The notes under the pieces: model-generated
The model's database searches: none
Told to the model about the DNA's origin: nothing
What the model saw: only the letters and a program-made list of their open reading frames with translations
In this document: piece by piece, positions 11,201 to 23,921 of the stretch
How the letters are laid out: each line of letters starts with the position of its first letter
Numbering within the stretch: position 1 is the first letter of the stretch
Source: Leucogyrophana mollusca
Lineage: Eukaryota > Basidiomycota > Agaricomycetes > Boletales
NCBI GenBank assembly: GCA_021014945.1
Contig: MU266595.1
Coordinates: 1 to 35,477 of the forward strand
DNA length: 35,477 nucleotides
Reading direction: 5' to 3'
Translations under genes and position numbers: made by a program

Positions 11201-14200
11201 TGAAGCTGTAAGAGTCGTCGCGGTGAAAAACGTTCGAACCCATAAACGTGAAGACCGGCATAATATTGTGCAAAACAGACTCCGGTGTGAGGCGCGCCAA
11301 AGTCGCCATCAAAAGCAAAGCTTGATGGAATGTTTGAGGGTTGTCAGACACTATTAGAAAGTCAAAGGGATCCACGCTCATTTGAATTTTTCGAGACTCA
11401 CCTCTGATGATTTCGACAAGTATGTCCAGGCGGATCCCCCTGACAGGTGCCTCCTGCTCCACCAGTTATATGAAAGACAAACAACGACAGGATGGCTACA
11501 CACCTTCACCTTGGCTGCGACCTTCTCGACCGTGGCCATCAGCATCTGAGAAACATAACTTATGTCTGGCGGAGATTCCAGCTCCTGGTGCATAATCTTG
11601 TTAAGAGTGTCAAGAAGGTGAGAAATGAGATCAAGTGAGCTAGGTAGCTCTTTAGATGCAAGGATCTCCGCCAATAAGATCAGCGAGGCCATGCCGTCCT
11701 CGGCAGATCCATCGTTCAGTTCGCTGCTGGGCAGTTAAAAACGGCTGCTACAACACGGATGTAAGAAGCATGATGCTTACCCGTCGAATCTTGCTCGTTT
11801 GCTGGCTCGACCATCGGGGCTCGAAGCGACGGGCTGATAATAGTTCAGCAGATGAACGATAAGAGGAATGTCGTTCAAAAGTTTGCTCAAGAGATCCCTG
11901 GCAGTGATGTACTGGATTGCACGGTTAGCTGTGTGCTCCGGATAGTAATAAATCTCGCCGTACAGCCTCGCCCCCTGACGTGCCTGCCTGGAGCATAACG
12001 ATGCAGATCTCTGCGCGTCGCTCAAGAATCAGGCCTGCAAAAAGGCCCTTCTCGAGAGCCTCTCCGAACAGCACCCGGGCGATTGGGATGGAGTCTAAAG
12101 GGAGATCTCAGGCTTCTATAACGAGTAAGGGGATAGGGTTCATACTTGACTGAAGGTAGCATCGCAAAGCCGCAATAAACACCGGCCAGGTCGTGTTGTC
12201 CTTTTGCTCGTTCAGGTCCGCGGAAGGCATCGTGACGAATGCAGCGATGACGAGAGCCACATACTCGTCGAAAGCCGCCCCGAACCGCGATCCGATGTCC
12301 ACTGATTTTTGCGTCAATTCCTCCACCTGTGGGAGTAGCATATGAGGCTTGGAAGAGTCGGAAACTGCCTCGATAGACTGTAATAGCGCAACTTTAGCCT
12401 CTGGCGAGGGGTGCGCGATGACATGCGAGAGCAAGAAGCAGAGAACTCGGCGTCGGTATCTGGAATACACGAATTTAGGCGCATGAGCAGAATGTGAAGG
12501 GATACGAGCCCGACTTACTTTGCATTCGCATTCGCAAAGTGTTGTTGGTGGAAAACTTTGATATAGTCGGGATCTTGTACAAGTTGCTCCCGTTGTTCAC
12601 CCAACGACTTGAGGTACACAGTCAGGTCTTTAGCATCGAGGTACTGCAGGTTTGCTTGTGCAGGAGCACCATGAGCTCGCGCCCAAACTAAGCACCAAAA
12701 AATCACATACCGGAGGCCAACCCATAAATCGTATCTAAACCATAGACATGCTTCTTATCATCTTCGGCTGCCAGGGTCGCGAGGCACTCGAATACCAAAG
12801 CACGCCTTTGCTTGTCCGTACGAGCGTCCATCAGCACAGACACCAAGGAGGGCACAACAGTCTGGAAATCGACGGCGTTCGCGCTGGTATGACTGCGCAA
12901 GAACGCGAGAGTGTGAAGCAGGGCGTGAGTGTGTACTGGCTCGGCTGATGGAGAGCGCGAGGTGAGTACGCCTAGCAGGAACGCAAGCGAGTCGTCTCTG
13001 AGGCTGAGGAAGAGCGCTTTCAGAAGGGAGGTGGAGAGAGTGGAGGGTGCGGCAGCCCCGGGTGACGCTGCAAGGGTGTAGACGCTGCGCACGAGGTTCA
13101 CGTACAGCGCCCCGCTGCTGAGGGAGTCCAGGTGGAGAACGTCCTATACGGAACGGATGGCGAACTTATTGCCTGGACACGTCAAGAAAAACAAATTGCT
13201 CACTGTCGGGCTGGCGAACCAGTCTACGGTGTCATCGGGACGCTTGAGAGCAGGCACAAGAGCCAGTATAGAAGCTTGTAGAACCTGTACAGTGGTTCTT
13301 CCGCCGGGCTTGAGCGTTGCCTTCATGCCGACAGATTCGTCCGAAAGGACCTGAGACGTGATCACGAATGATTTTAGAACTGTCAAATATTATGAACGCG
13401 GCGCAGCATACCTCTTGCAGACCAATATCCTGCTCAGCCAGCCCGTCAAACACTCCCATATCCCCAAGTCGCATGGCATGCAACAGCCTGCAGGCCATGC
13501 CAATCTGCTGATTTCCAGAAGACCGAAGCAGCAACGCACGTGCAACCAAGTAAGCAAGGGCACGTCCGTGTGGTAGCGGATCATGTAACTTGGCTAACAC
13601 GAGAGGTATGTCAGCGGAAGAATCATTCGAGGCCAGTATATTTTCTGGGAGGTGTGTTCAGCCATATGACATGATGGACATGTCAAAAGGACGAATAACA
13701 TACCTGCAATCTTGGCTGCTATGCCTAAATTAGCTGCACAGATTTTCTCGACATCCTCTTCATCGTCCCTTTTCCCGGCTCTGAATAGCCCGGAGTCGTC
13801 CCATATGTCGACACAGCCATTCATCCACCCATTGGAGAACCCACTGGACTCCTTCACCGCCTCCCAGACTCCGAGCGCGGTACGAAACTTCGCCTTCGAC
13901 GCTAGCAGGAACGGGAAGAGTGCTTTCTCTTGGACGGTATGGCGCAAATCTGGGTATGCCGAGCTGAATGCGCCTACCAAGAAGGCGACGTGGGCCCGCA
14001 GGATTGGGCGGGCGGGTGGAGCCGGCATCAGCTGTGCAATGATAGTGTCGAGTATTTGCGTCGGGCTAGTGGTGGGCGCCACCGTGGACAGGAAGAGACT
14101 GGGCGAGGAATATAGAACGTGTAGCACGCCTGGGTGGGTATCATACAGCCTTGCGAAGAGGGCGGATTGCACCGATGCCTGCGCGGGCCATAAGAGTCTG

Positions 14201-16204
14201 GGATTAGCAAAGGGGAAGTGAACGTACCAAGTCGGATGACTCGAGCGTCACTGAGCCCTCCCCCGCCTCTTTCAGAATCTCGTACAGCTTTTCCACAGCT
14301 TCAACCCGCACCTCTTTCGTGCTGCTCGTCGACGCAACCACGATTTCATTGATGTCCGAGTTTTGCGCCCAGGGATGAGTCTGAAAATATTGACTAAGAA
14401 CACAATGAAAAGCGGATATCGGCGGCCACATACGACTGAGAATGAAAGCAGCAGCTCGTCCACCTTTTTCTTGCGGCCTTTCGTGCTGTCGCCAGCTTCA
14501 GTTGCATCTGCCGTCTCTTCGACCACCGTGCTTGCGACATCGCGTAGCAGTCCGAAATGACGCTGGTGGACCAGCGATAGGAGGGCGCGCGCAGAGGCAG
14601 CGCTCTCTACCTCTCCTGAGACAACGACACGAACGAGGAGGGCGGCTACTCGCTTGACAAGACCCTCTGGGGCCTTGGAAGTGTTGACAACTGCGGCATA
14701 CAGCGCGGACACGGGTGGCTCGTTGAGCCTGAGAGCAATAATTGTCAATACGGCGGGGGTGGAACAGTTATAGTAACGTACCGGGCTTTAAGAGATTCCA
14801 GCAGTGGAAGTGCAAACTTCTCCGTTCCGACATAGCCGAGTGCATCTCGGAGCTCGTCCACGAACCGTCTGAGGGGGCAACGAGGTGTGAGCACAAACTG
14901 AGGAATGATACGGGAAGGCCTACGGAGTCTTCAAGCAGAGATTACCAGTGCTCGGGTGGAACGAGATAGCATCCTCTTGTGGAGAGCATATCGCTACGGC
15001 GGCCTTTACAAAGTGAGCCGCGGGAACTTGGCCTCCCATAGAGGCAGGCTGCTTCCCTCGATGAGCCGCTGCATTAGCCATGGTTGTGATTATGGCAGAA
15101 ACAGCGGCAGAGGACAAGGGCGTTTTGTGGGATAGGGTGGAGAGGAGGACATAACTCCCGAGCTGCAAACCCGTCTAAGTCGCCCAAGATAACTGGGTTG
15201 GGTTGAAAGGCTTACCGTTGTATTTAAATCCCCATGCAACGCTTGCAAAGGCCCCATCAATGCGGGCAGTACAAATGCGAGAGTCCCTTCGTCGAATCTG
15301 GAGTGACTGGAAAGGTAATCGTGCATAGTTGCTGTGCTGAAACCCAGAAGAGCGCGATGCGAGTAGGCACCTATGGCAAAACATTATAAGACAGACGAAG
15401 AGGTATGGCTTGTTACGTACCTCTGATGGCATCAGGCAGGAGAGAGGACACAAAACGCGCGACGTCCGAATTCGAGATCATGTTCTTCACCAAAATGCTG
15501 CGTGCAAGTGGCTTGGCAGTAGCTTTGAAGGGAAGTAAAAAGGCAAACGGCGAGGTAGGTCTGAGGTACAGAGTGTATCAATACCAATTTCGGAAAGGGC
15601 ACCAGTAAACAACCGACTTGATCTCCAATATTGAGAGCATCTTTACGAAATGCGGAGACTCGTGGTAGGGGAGAAATAGAACGAGGATGTCGTCAACGTT
15701 GAACTCATTGATCCTATAGTGTTTGTCCGATCATAATTGAGTATAACGCGCGTCCAGCGAGCCATCCATAGCTTGGGCTCACCTAAACCGCCTCACTAGC
15801 CACTCGAGCACTTTTCCTGTCGGAGCCTCCAGAAGCCATGGACCCAGCAGCCTAAGAAACGCGTGCAAAGTGCGATCGAGGGCAGCATTGATGTCTTTCG
15901 TCTGCATGGTGCGATCCATAGCACGCGCGGCGTCGGAAAAAAGCACCTGCTCAAAGTCAACGTTCACGGCGGTGCCATCACCGCTAGATTTTGTGGTGTT
16001 TGAGGAGAGCTCGGGGGAGAGTGCGCACAGCTGCGTAAAGGCATTGGAGGCGATAGCATGGATTGAATCTAGGTCGTGTACGTCGGCGTCCCGTGCTGTA
16101 AACAGATAGGATGATGTCTGCTTCCGCTTTCTTGAGTGTTCGAGGAGAAGAGAAGAGTTAAGAGACGCAGATGCAGCCAGTTGGCTGGCAAGCGCGGACG
16201 GCAT
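8299..16204 (-). CDS. UTP10: UTP10, U3 snoRNP / SSU processome HEAT-repeat protein
   Basis: This large minus-strand gene is split by many short introns (more than 20 exons) and encodes roughly 2,100 residues by estimate, normal for UTP10/HEATR1. The start at 16204 gives [12 protein letters not shown], followed by [19 protein letters not shown] and [10 protein letters not shown], joined across an intron to [19 protein letters not shown]; all are hallmarks of the UTP10 N-terminus. The middle is helical repeat sequence, including the U3snoRNP10 region. The C-terminal BP28CT part includes [25 protein letters not shown] residues and [14 protein letters not shown]. The last exon (8299-8426, acceptor at 8427-8428) ends in [12 protein letters not shown]10 belongs to the nucleolar t-UTP subcomplex needed for rDNA transcription and early 18S pre-rRNA processing. 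The intermediate exon borders were not all fixed, so the span is firm but the internal structure is not. Confidence 0.93.
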
Positions 16205-16430
16205 GTGAAATGCTCGTTAATAGCTTTCCAAGTGCAGCTGCCTGGCTTCCTTTGAGCTTTGGGTGCAGAGCCTGCAGATATGATTTTTGGCTTCTCGTGT
16301 CCTCGATCGCAAAATTTGGATTACAAATCACCATTGTCACATTCGCTGGGTTTGTAAAGTGTGCCCAATGTCTGCCCTCCGAACCCGGCAAATCCTCCGA
16401 TGCTCATTAGAGCACCAACAATTTGCCAAT

Positions 16431-17405
16431 ATGTATCCTCGACAACAACACAACAAGCATCTTCGCCCCGTTGCTCAGGCATCGACTCTTGCTGCAAACA
16501 CCCACCATCTACTAATACCGACTTTGCGTAGTCACGCAGATTCAGACAAGGATAAGCCTACCAACGAAGAAAACGCACTTCTGCCGGGGAAGGCTGGGCA
16601 CAACCCGAGGACGCTCAGGAAACTGGTACGGTCCTGACCTTTACTGGTATCCAATGCGGATTTTCTAACAACGTCGGGTCACACACAGGTTCCCAGGCGC
16701 GATGGTGACCGCTGCGGAGCAACCAAACTTGTCGACTACAAGCACCGTCGCTCCCCAGCGGTCTATTCGAAGTCACGCACGTCCTACCTCCTGCCCTCAC
16801 CACTCCGCTTCACGACCCGCAGGGTTCCCCCACGTCCACATCCATGTCAGCAGTCACCGGTGTAACCATAGACATGCTTGAAACACTGTTCTTCCGTCGA
16901 CTTTCAACATTTCGCTCTCAGCGAAGCAAGCAACGCACTCGTCCCCGCTGGCGGCGCCCACACCATGTTCGCTATGTTCGCATAATTGATTGAAGCAGGA
17001 CCCGTAAGTCCTGTTGCTTTGCCTGTGGATTTGAGTCGCGATTTGGCGTAAGTACAACTATAATGATAACCTTGTCCCCCCCCCAGGGCGAGGCGAACAT
17101 ATACGCAACCTGGCGACACCCAAAGCGGCCCCCCATTCTCGGCGCTGCACAGACAGTGTCCTTGGTTGATAATTCGCATCCCTCTCCTATCGTACAGACG
17201 CCGCACCTTACGCATAGCCACCCCGCACAATCGTACCCTACCCCCAACAACCACGCACCCATCTCCCCCTGACTCATAGATCCTAGCCATACACGCAGCC
17301 CGCGGACGCATCCTCGACGCCAACGCCGCAAGGGAGCATCTTGACCGCGCTTGGGCGAAGGGGAGGACTTTGAATTCCACCTGGATGGTACGAGTGACGT
17401 GAGCG
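16431..17405 (+). pseudogene. Broken HNH-domain gene, paralogue of the gene at 18792
   Basis: A first exon (16431-16625) ends in RTLRKL and a GT...AG intron (16626-16688) follows, at the same place as in the intact gene, whose exon ends GELRKL. After it, homology continues only by changing frame. VPRRDGDRCGATKLVDY (frame 0) matches LLKRDDNRCVVTGHVDY. THVLPPAL, DPQGS and IDMLETL (frame 2, from about 16769) match AHIIPYSL, DFQGT and WDILKNW. SSVDFQHFA...SNALV...HTMF.MFA (frame 0, from about 16890) matches SIDVQRLA...SNALT...HTFYGKFA. A TAA at 16983-16985 and a TAG at 17277-17279 interrupt it. AIHAARGRILDANAAREHLD near 17286 matches the IHAALAQVFHASGAGEYMD region, and a further shift precedes HLDGTSDV near 17382. 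I see no way to read an intact protein. Confidence 0.78.
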
Positions 17406-18791
17406 TTCTGCTGAGTCCGCTGTATCTCCACGGATGTCTGGCGGAAGACTAGGCTAGACAGAACGTGGTGTTTGACTCTGGGAATGGACGGACCTACGAC
17501 CAAAAACGGCCTAATTTTGGCTCGGTTTACACTGAGGGAGGCACGCAGCCGTGAAAATAGGATTAGCACCTCCGAGTCTGGGGGAACCCTCGAAAAGTGC
17601 GTCGAACCCAGTAACATAACTGTTGTATAGATTTACCAAGGACTATCCTGGCAGGGATATCAAAGCAATAGGGATACAGGGACGGAAATTTGACTTCGAC
17701 TTGGGGCAGACGTAATATAATTGCGTGTGGCGACGAAGGACAAGCAGGTGTCCGCGTACTTCGTTTAAGTACGAGTGAAGACGACCAACGAAATCCTCTG
17801 CACTCCCGACCCATCTTTCGTGCACGTGACTCGAAGTCCCGATCCCGTCTCCGGCCACTACCTTTTCAGCTACAAGGACGATCGGACAAATGCTAATCCG
17901 GACGCCGTCAATTCGAGATTGAATGAGGATGTATCTTCCGGATGGGTGGGCTCCAGATTGGGAACATAGACGCTCCGCCAGGGACCAGGTCCCGCCTGCG
18001 GAGAGATGGTTTTTATTTTATTTTGGCAGCCATCTTGGATATCTTTCCCGTTCGTACTCTTTGTCAACCCTGTCTTTAGCGCTACTAATACTGTGGGTCG
18101 TAGATCTAACACTTTCGTTCACTCACCTCCACAGCGTAAATGAGTGAAGAACAGCATACGGTCGCGATCATGATCCATGATTTAGGGCTAAATTTGATCG
18201 TTGGATGTTCGTGGAGGGTGATCGGATCATCGTGTCGCCTGTCCCTTTGTTGTCATCCAGTCAGGAAATCGACAGGCCTGTGGGGATCGTGGCGTCCCAC
18301 TACACGCCATGCAGTGCGCTGTTTGCCAGCTCTGGGTATTTATGTCACCGATCAAGCAGGGCATGGAATCGAGGTGCCCGACATCACCTTGGCATCGCTT
18401 TCATGCATTCTCCGAGTGCTATTATCTCTAGCGAGACTGTCCTTTTCCCTCCCCGCTCCCTTTTATTCTTCTATTATGATTTCTGTGCCTTTTGGGCGGG
18501 GCTCGCACACCTGGGTCTTGGTCTGATCTTGTGCTGGCATAGGCGCTCAGGTCTGTCAGGTCCTTTCCGGTATCTCTGGAAATACCCCTGCCCCTCGACA
18601 CCGGTACGCACTTTTCCCTGGCCCGAGCTATAGCATGAATTCATCGGCATCAGGTTCCAAATTTCAAGCCCAGTTGTGTGACGGTCATATAACGTACTTA
18701 TGTCGCACCCATGGCTCTCGAAGGCTGAAGTTTGAACCCATCATCATCATCACCACTCACACCGAGAACATTCTCTCTCCGCTTATCCGAA
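17406..18791. other. About 1.4 kb between the broken and intact HNH genes, nothing recognised
   Basis: Short frames on both strands show no family resemblance. A CACGTG box occurs near 17823. The last part is presumably the promoter of the HNH gene at 18792. Diverged leftovers of the duplicated unit could be present, but I could not identify any by eye. Confidence 0.45.
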
Positions 18792-20063
18792 ATGTCGCGC
18801 CCTTCTACAGACCCCTCCTCCGTGACCAAGGTGCTGGACCTCAGTAGCACGGCCGAGGAAACAGCCGACCTCGTTGGGCAGGCAGTCAAGGTCTTGGATT
18901 CGTCCACTAACGTACTCGACGCCCCCGTAAAGGGCACCGAAGTCTCGGCAGCCAAGCTGTTGAAGGCTCTGCTCGATCATGCTCCCACCACCACAGGCCA
19001 ACGCTACACCGCTAACGCAATAATTGCTGCCAGTCGCCGCGCTGGCGTACCAGGCCTCGTCACAATAGCGACCGGGTATTACTTTGGCTTGCTCAACCCG
19101 AGTATGTATTCGTATTCGATATTCTGCAGCATTGTCCTCATACATGGCGCAGTGCGCACACGTCGGAGGAGGGCTGTCGACCTTTACACCGAACAAATAC
19201 CTACTTTTGATCAGACTGTGACCCAATTGCAGGCAGCAACACGTGAGCAGGGGGAGCTCAGGAAATTGGTAAGGGGTTCACTCATCGGGGTTCAGCCATT
19301 GAGCTGATCAATCTATCTAGCTTCTTAAGCGTGACGACAATCGCTGTGTTGTAACCGGACACGTCGACTACAATTCGCCGTTCGCGCTAGATCATCCTTG
19401 TGGTCTTGTTGAAGCCGCACATATCATACCGTACTCTCTTAACGACTTTCAAGGGACCACATCCATGGTGAGTCAATATCATGTAGCTCATTTCCATTCG
19501 AGGCTCACTTTATCCGTCGACTCAGGAGTCTTCTGCTCGTACCTGGGATATTTTGAAGAATTGGGCTTCTATCGATGTTCAGCGGCTCGCAGGACAGCGT
19601 ATAAATGACCCAAGCAACGCACTTACCCTCACTCACGAGATACATACCTTCTATGGTAAGTTTGCATGGTGTCTCTTGGAAATACCCGTAAGTTATGTCA
19701 CCCCTTCGTCGCGCCAGGTATCATAACATTTCTTCTATTTAGAACGAACCGCACAAATACAAGATTTGGACAAACAAACGACGTTTCCTTCACAGTTCGC
19801 TGGATGTGGTAAGCTTTGTCGACCATTCGAACACGTCTCCAGGCAATCCAGGCATCCCGCTCCCGGACCCCATCCTCTTGCGTATTCACGCAGCATTGGC
19901 GCAGGTGTTCCACGCAAGCGGCGCAGGGGAATATATGGATGAACACTGGGAAGATGAAGAGGGTGTTGACCCCGTACGGTCGGACGACACCGGTGGCACG
20001 GATGTTCAGTTGGATCCGCTCCGCCTTCACAATGACAACCGTATACTCGGTACTGTACATTAA
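18792..20063 (+). CDS. HNH nuclease-domain protein
   Basis: Five exons (18792-19101, 19153-19268, 19321-19467, 19526-19687, 19743-20063) give 351 residues. The first intron (51 bases, GTATGT donor) is also open in frame and could be retained. Residues 143-235 form an HNH_2-like domain: LLKRDDNRCVVTG, then AAHIIP (His 176), SNALTL (Asn 222) and HEIHTFYGKF (His 231), giving the His-Asn-His set. The N-terminal third has a hydrophobic stretch around residues 80-105 and a basic RTRRRR cluster. The acidic C-terminus has EHWEDEEG and GGTDVQLDP. Such proteins are multicopy in mushroom genomes and their role is not established; DNA cleavage is inferred from the domain only. The gene lies 1.4 kb downstream of a broken paralogue on the same strand. 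Confidence 0.85.
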
Positions 20064-20462
20064 GTGCTGTATCCCCATGATACCATTGTGTGTGTGCCTA
20101 TATCTTCTGCTCCTAATTATGTAAACGAGGACCAGTGGTCTTTATGCTGTTGAACCACAGTGCTTACAATAGTGGCCGCCCTAACATATCGACTGGCACC
20201 TGTCTGTAAGGTCTGCAGTGTGCAAAGGAGACTATAAATTTGACAGGACGATCCAGGACTCAGGAGAGAATCAACATTCGGGTCTTCTGAATGGAAGCAA
20301 AAGGTGGTCATCTGTGCACGTGACTCGATATTTTATTTCGGCATCAGTACTGAAGATCTTTCGCGTCTCGTTTGTTGCAATTGCCAGGTTCCAACCGGTC
20401 TCAGTTGCAGGTCTTTGAAGTCACTACTGATAACGTTCTTGAAGCACTTATTACTCACGCCA
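20064..20462. promoter_or_regulatory. Intergenic / promoter region upstream of the PPR-like gene
   Basis: These 399 bases hold no supported gene. A GTGCACGTGAC motif (E-box core CACGTG) at about 20314-20324 lies roughly 140 bases before the ATG at 20463 and is a plausible binding site for a bHLH factor. This is inference from the motif alone. Confidence 0.3.
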
Positions 20463-23400
20463 ATGTCAAGAACGGCGCTCCCTCTTGCTCTCCTCGACCT
20501 TACCCTTCTTCGAGCAGCATCCCGCACAGCTGGCACCAAACCTCTCCCAAAATGCAGAAAGAGTCACCTCGGACTCGTACTCGCACGCCCAATGCATCAG
20601 GCCGTCGCAGCCGCTCCCCCCACTATGGAATATCTCCCGGAGCCAACTGACCAGGGTGTATACTCTAGGTGCGTTCACTTTCAGACTCTCGGCAACGTTT
20701 TCTTATCCGGGTATCGTCTTGCGTCGATTTCATCACGCTCAGACGACGAATGCGACGCAGGAGGGACGTCAAAGGCGGTGTGCTCGCCGTGCGGAAGGCT
20801 GATAAGCCAGTTACGGGACTCAACTTACCAGCTCTTCCCTCGAGCATAGGGCTTACAGAGCTCGAGAAGCGGGTGCTGGCGCTGCAGAATACATCGCTAA
20901 ACGAGGTGCGTCGTCCCTTTTCTAAACTTATTACTATCCCAAACCTTATTCCTACCCTCGCAGACAGTCGTTACGCCCGCAGCTACCTATACCGACGAAG
21001 AGCTAACGCTGTTCTACGACGACCTTCTTGCACTCCCGTCTGCGCCTCCTGCCCCGCCAGCACCCATATCCCAGGAAGAGCAAGATATATACGCTATTCG
21101 TACAGCCGACGAGCGACTGGCAGATGTTTCGACCGCGGCTGAATATTCATCCTCGTCGTCTTCGCTCGCCAAAATACTGAGCACGCGACAAGGTCTTACC
21201 AAGGAGCCTCACACGGCCCTTGCCAATGAGCCCCACCCCACCCCCGAATCTACTTCGCAAGAACCATACAAAAGGCTCCTCACGCGTCTCCATGTCGCAC
21301 TCGATAGACTCGAAGCCGTGCGCGCGTCGGTCTATGCGCCGATTCGCAATGCAGATGCAAGTACGAAACTCCCGAAGGAACGAGCGCCGGTGACTGTGCT
21401 ATCCAAATCCGAGTGGATGGCACTCGTGCGGGTTTGCGTGCGTTTTCTTCCTTTCTTCCTGTTGTTGTTCCTTCCTTCCGTACCTGAGTTTCTATTCTAC
21501 TCTGCACGGGTTTCTTTCTCTCCTTTTTTCCGCCCTTCCATTCCATTATCGTCGTATGCTGACGTCGCGGAAATGACTCTAGCTCACAGAACGTGATCTC
21601 CCGTCCGCTGAGACGGCCATCGAGCTCATGAAAGTAAGTCCACCGCCCTGCCAATTCCCGTCGGGTGGGATGTAGACAACCGGGTATTGAGTCTATTTAC
21701 TCACGTGTTTGTAGCGGGCGTGGTTCTCGCCGCCTGAAGAATCGTTGAACGCCGTGTTGGGGTTCTATGCGTCCCGAGGGGACATTTCGAACGTCGAACG
21801 CTTCATCAAGGATGTGCTTCCGGGTATGCCTCTTTCCTATATTCAATAATTACCATACTAACGTATCCCGTCCCTATTCATGCGCCGTATCGACCAACCC
21901 ACTCACTTGCCCAACCCAACCCAACCCAGGCCCCCCGACCCCAAAACAGCGCGACCTCCACATCAAAGCCCACATTCGCTCGTCATCTTCCTCCCCAGCA
22001 CACATTAACACCTTCCCCACCACCGCACTCACTCTGCTCCATGCCTACGAGGCCGCCGCGACCCCCGCGCCGATGCAGACCTACACCCGACTGATCAGCG
22101 CGCTCTTCTCCCTCGCTAGTGCACCTCCCCGTCCAAGCCCAGAAGGACGCGTAAACCCGAGTGCGTTACGCGCCCAGGCCTGGGACCTCTTCACGCACAT
22201 GCGTTACGTCGCGCACCCCACACCCGACGCGCTCCTCTACACGCTCATGATCCGCGCGTGCGCCCATTCGTCGTCCTCCTCGCACGCCGAGCCCGAACGC
22301 GCTCTGGACCTCTGGACAGAGATGACCGTCGACCGCCGGATTGCCCCGAGCGCGGGGGCGTATGCCGCTGTGATACTGGCACTTGCGCGGAGTGGGAGGA
22401 GGGAATTCATCGCGGAGGGATTTAGGCTCGCGCGGGAGATGGTGGAGGGGCGGGGCGGGGTTGGTGGTGGGGTGGGCGATAGGGCCGGGGCGGAGATGAG
22501 GCCGGATAGGAGGACATTTTGCGCGTTGCTGGAGGGGGCGAAGAGGATTGGGGATTTGGGGAGGGTGAGGTGGATATTGGCGGAGATCGTCAAGGGCAGC
22601 GGCGAGGAGGTGGGTGCGGGCTCGAGTGTGGGGGAGAGGGAGGTGGAAGTCGACGAGGAGATCATGTTGCACGTCTTTCACGCCTACGCGGCGTATAAAC
22701 CACCCTTCAAGCGCTCTGCAATGAAGTTGGTCGACGAGCAGGTAGAGGGACAGGGCCAGGACGAGGTGGTTGCATCCGAGAGTAATGTCCCTGAACACGG
22801 GCAGGCGCGAGATCTCGAGCACCCTCAGGCGCAGAGTGACGCGCACAGACATGGTGCTCCCAATGATACGGACTTGGGCCTGGACATGGACGAGGATATG
22901 CCGTCGTTTTCGCATTTACCCCCGCAGACTCACGCAGATGTCATCGCCGAAGCTAAACTCCTCTTCGCGCGTATCATCTCTGATACATCTTCCTCCCAGT
23001 TCCCATCTCCATCCTCCTACACACCCCACTCGTCCCAATCCCCATCAACCCATGCCCAAATCCACACCCCTACCCATCCATCCCTCGTGTCCACCAGCCA
23101 TTCTTCTGCCCCCAGCCCCCTCCACCGCAAATTCGCCCGCGTCCACATCACCCCACGCCTCCTCAACGCGTACCTCTCCATCTTCTACGCACACGCCTCC
23201 CTCGACGCGGCGGCGGCGCTCTGGCGAACGTTGTTTGGTGCGTATGGGGTGGAGAGGAACGTCAGGACGTACATTGAGGCGCTTGAGCGGTGTGCAATCG
23301 CACGGAGAGGTGATAGCGAGCGAAGCATGGCGCGGCGATGGGCAGAAGAAGTATGGGCTGCTTGGGAGGGCGTCGAGAGGGCTGGCTGGACAGCACCCGG

Positions 23401-23921
23401 AGCTCGCATGGTCGAAAGGGCGAATATAGCCATGCTGAGAGTATACTCACTGTAGGTTTCACCTTTCATCCACATGCGGTCACTTCACTAACACTCAGCA
23501 CACCCATAGTACAAATGAACTCGACACTGCCCTCTCCCTCCTCCGCACCTTCGTCGCCCGCTATCCCCCCTCAGCCCTCCTCCCGGCTTCCTCCTCCCCA
23601 ACCCCCTTCTCCAAACACCCCATGCTCTCCACACGCACCACCCTCGCCGGTGCGCGCCCCCTCGTGCGCATGAGCAGTGCCCCCGCGGTCCCCGACGACG
23701 GCGTCCCGCCGCTTCTAACGTTCGCGGATGTCGAGGTGCTGCACCAGCGGCTTGTAAGGCGGGAGCGCGGAGCGGACGTTAGGTATGTGGGGTGGGTGTG
23801 TAGGGCCTATGCGGGGGCGTTGAGGAGGCGAAGGGAAGGGGCTATGAGGGCTACGGTCGTTGCTGCGGAGGGGGGGATAGGTGTGGGGGCTGAGGAACAT
23901 GGAAGTGATGCTGGTGCTTAA
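20463..23921 (+). CDS. PPR-like protein, probably mitochondrial
   Basis: Seven exons (20463-20668, 20743-20905, 20964-21437, 21583-21633, 21715-21823, 21930-23451, 23510-23921) give 978 residues with all phases consistent. The N-terminus (MSRTALPLALLDLTLLRAAS) is hydrophobic, basic and free of acidic residues, as in a mitochondrial presequence. Helical-hairpin units typical of pentatricopeptide repeats follow, for example ESLNAVLGFYASRGDISNVE, TYTRLISALF, LLYTLMIRACAH, AYAAVILALARSGRREF, TFCALLEGAKRIGDLGRVRW, LLNAYLSIFYAHASLDAAA and TYIEALERCA. A Ser/Pro/His-rich insert of about 75 residues (near 22980-23130) interrupts the array. PPR proteins bind organellar RNA for processing, stability or translation; the specific target is unknown. 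The last exon carries a Gly/Arg-rich tail. The second exon's 5' end (20743) was chosen by frame, and another acceptor is possible. Confidence 0.82.

Noticed and set aside
17083..17095. Run of nine C before CAG in the broken HNH gene
   Set aside because: It looks like a degraded polypyrimidine tract and acceptor of an old intron (donor GTAAGT near 17049), not a separate element.
16904..17617. 237-codon open frame on the minus strand
   Set aside because: It lies antisense to the broken HNH gene, has no recognisable motif, and the plus strand explains the sequence by homology.
18140..18633. Overlapping plus-strand frames of 128 and 142 codons
   Set aside because: No motif, no plausible introns and no resemblance to neighbours; they are likely chance frames.
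17820..20328. Shared 15-base word GTGCACGTGACTCGA at 17820 and 20314
   Set aside because: In 35 kb about one 15-base match is expected by chance, and no longer similarity surrounds it; only the CACGTG core near 20317 is kept as a weak motif.
22166..22915. 249-codon minus-strand frame
   Set aside because: It is antisense to PPR repeats with clear family pattern; high GC leaves few stops.
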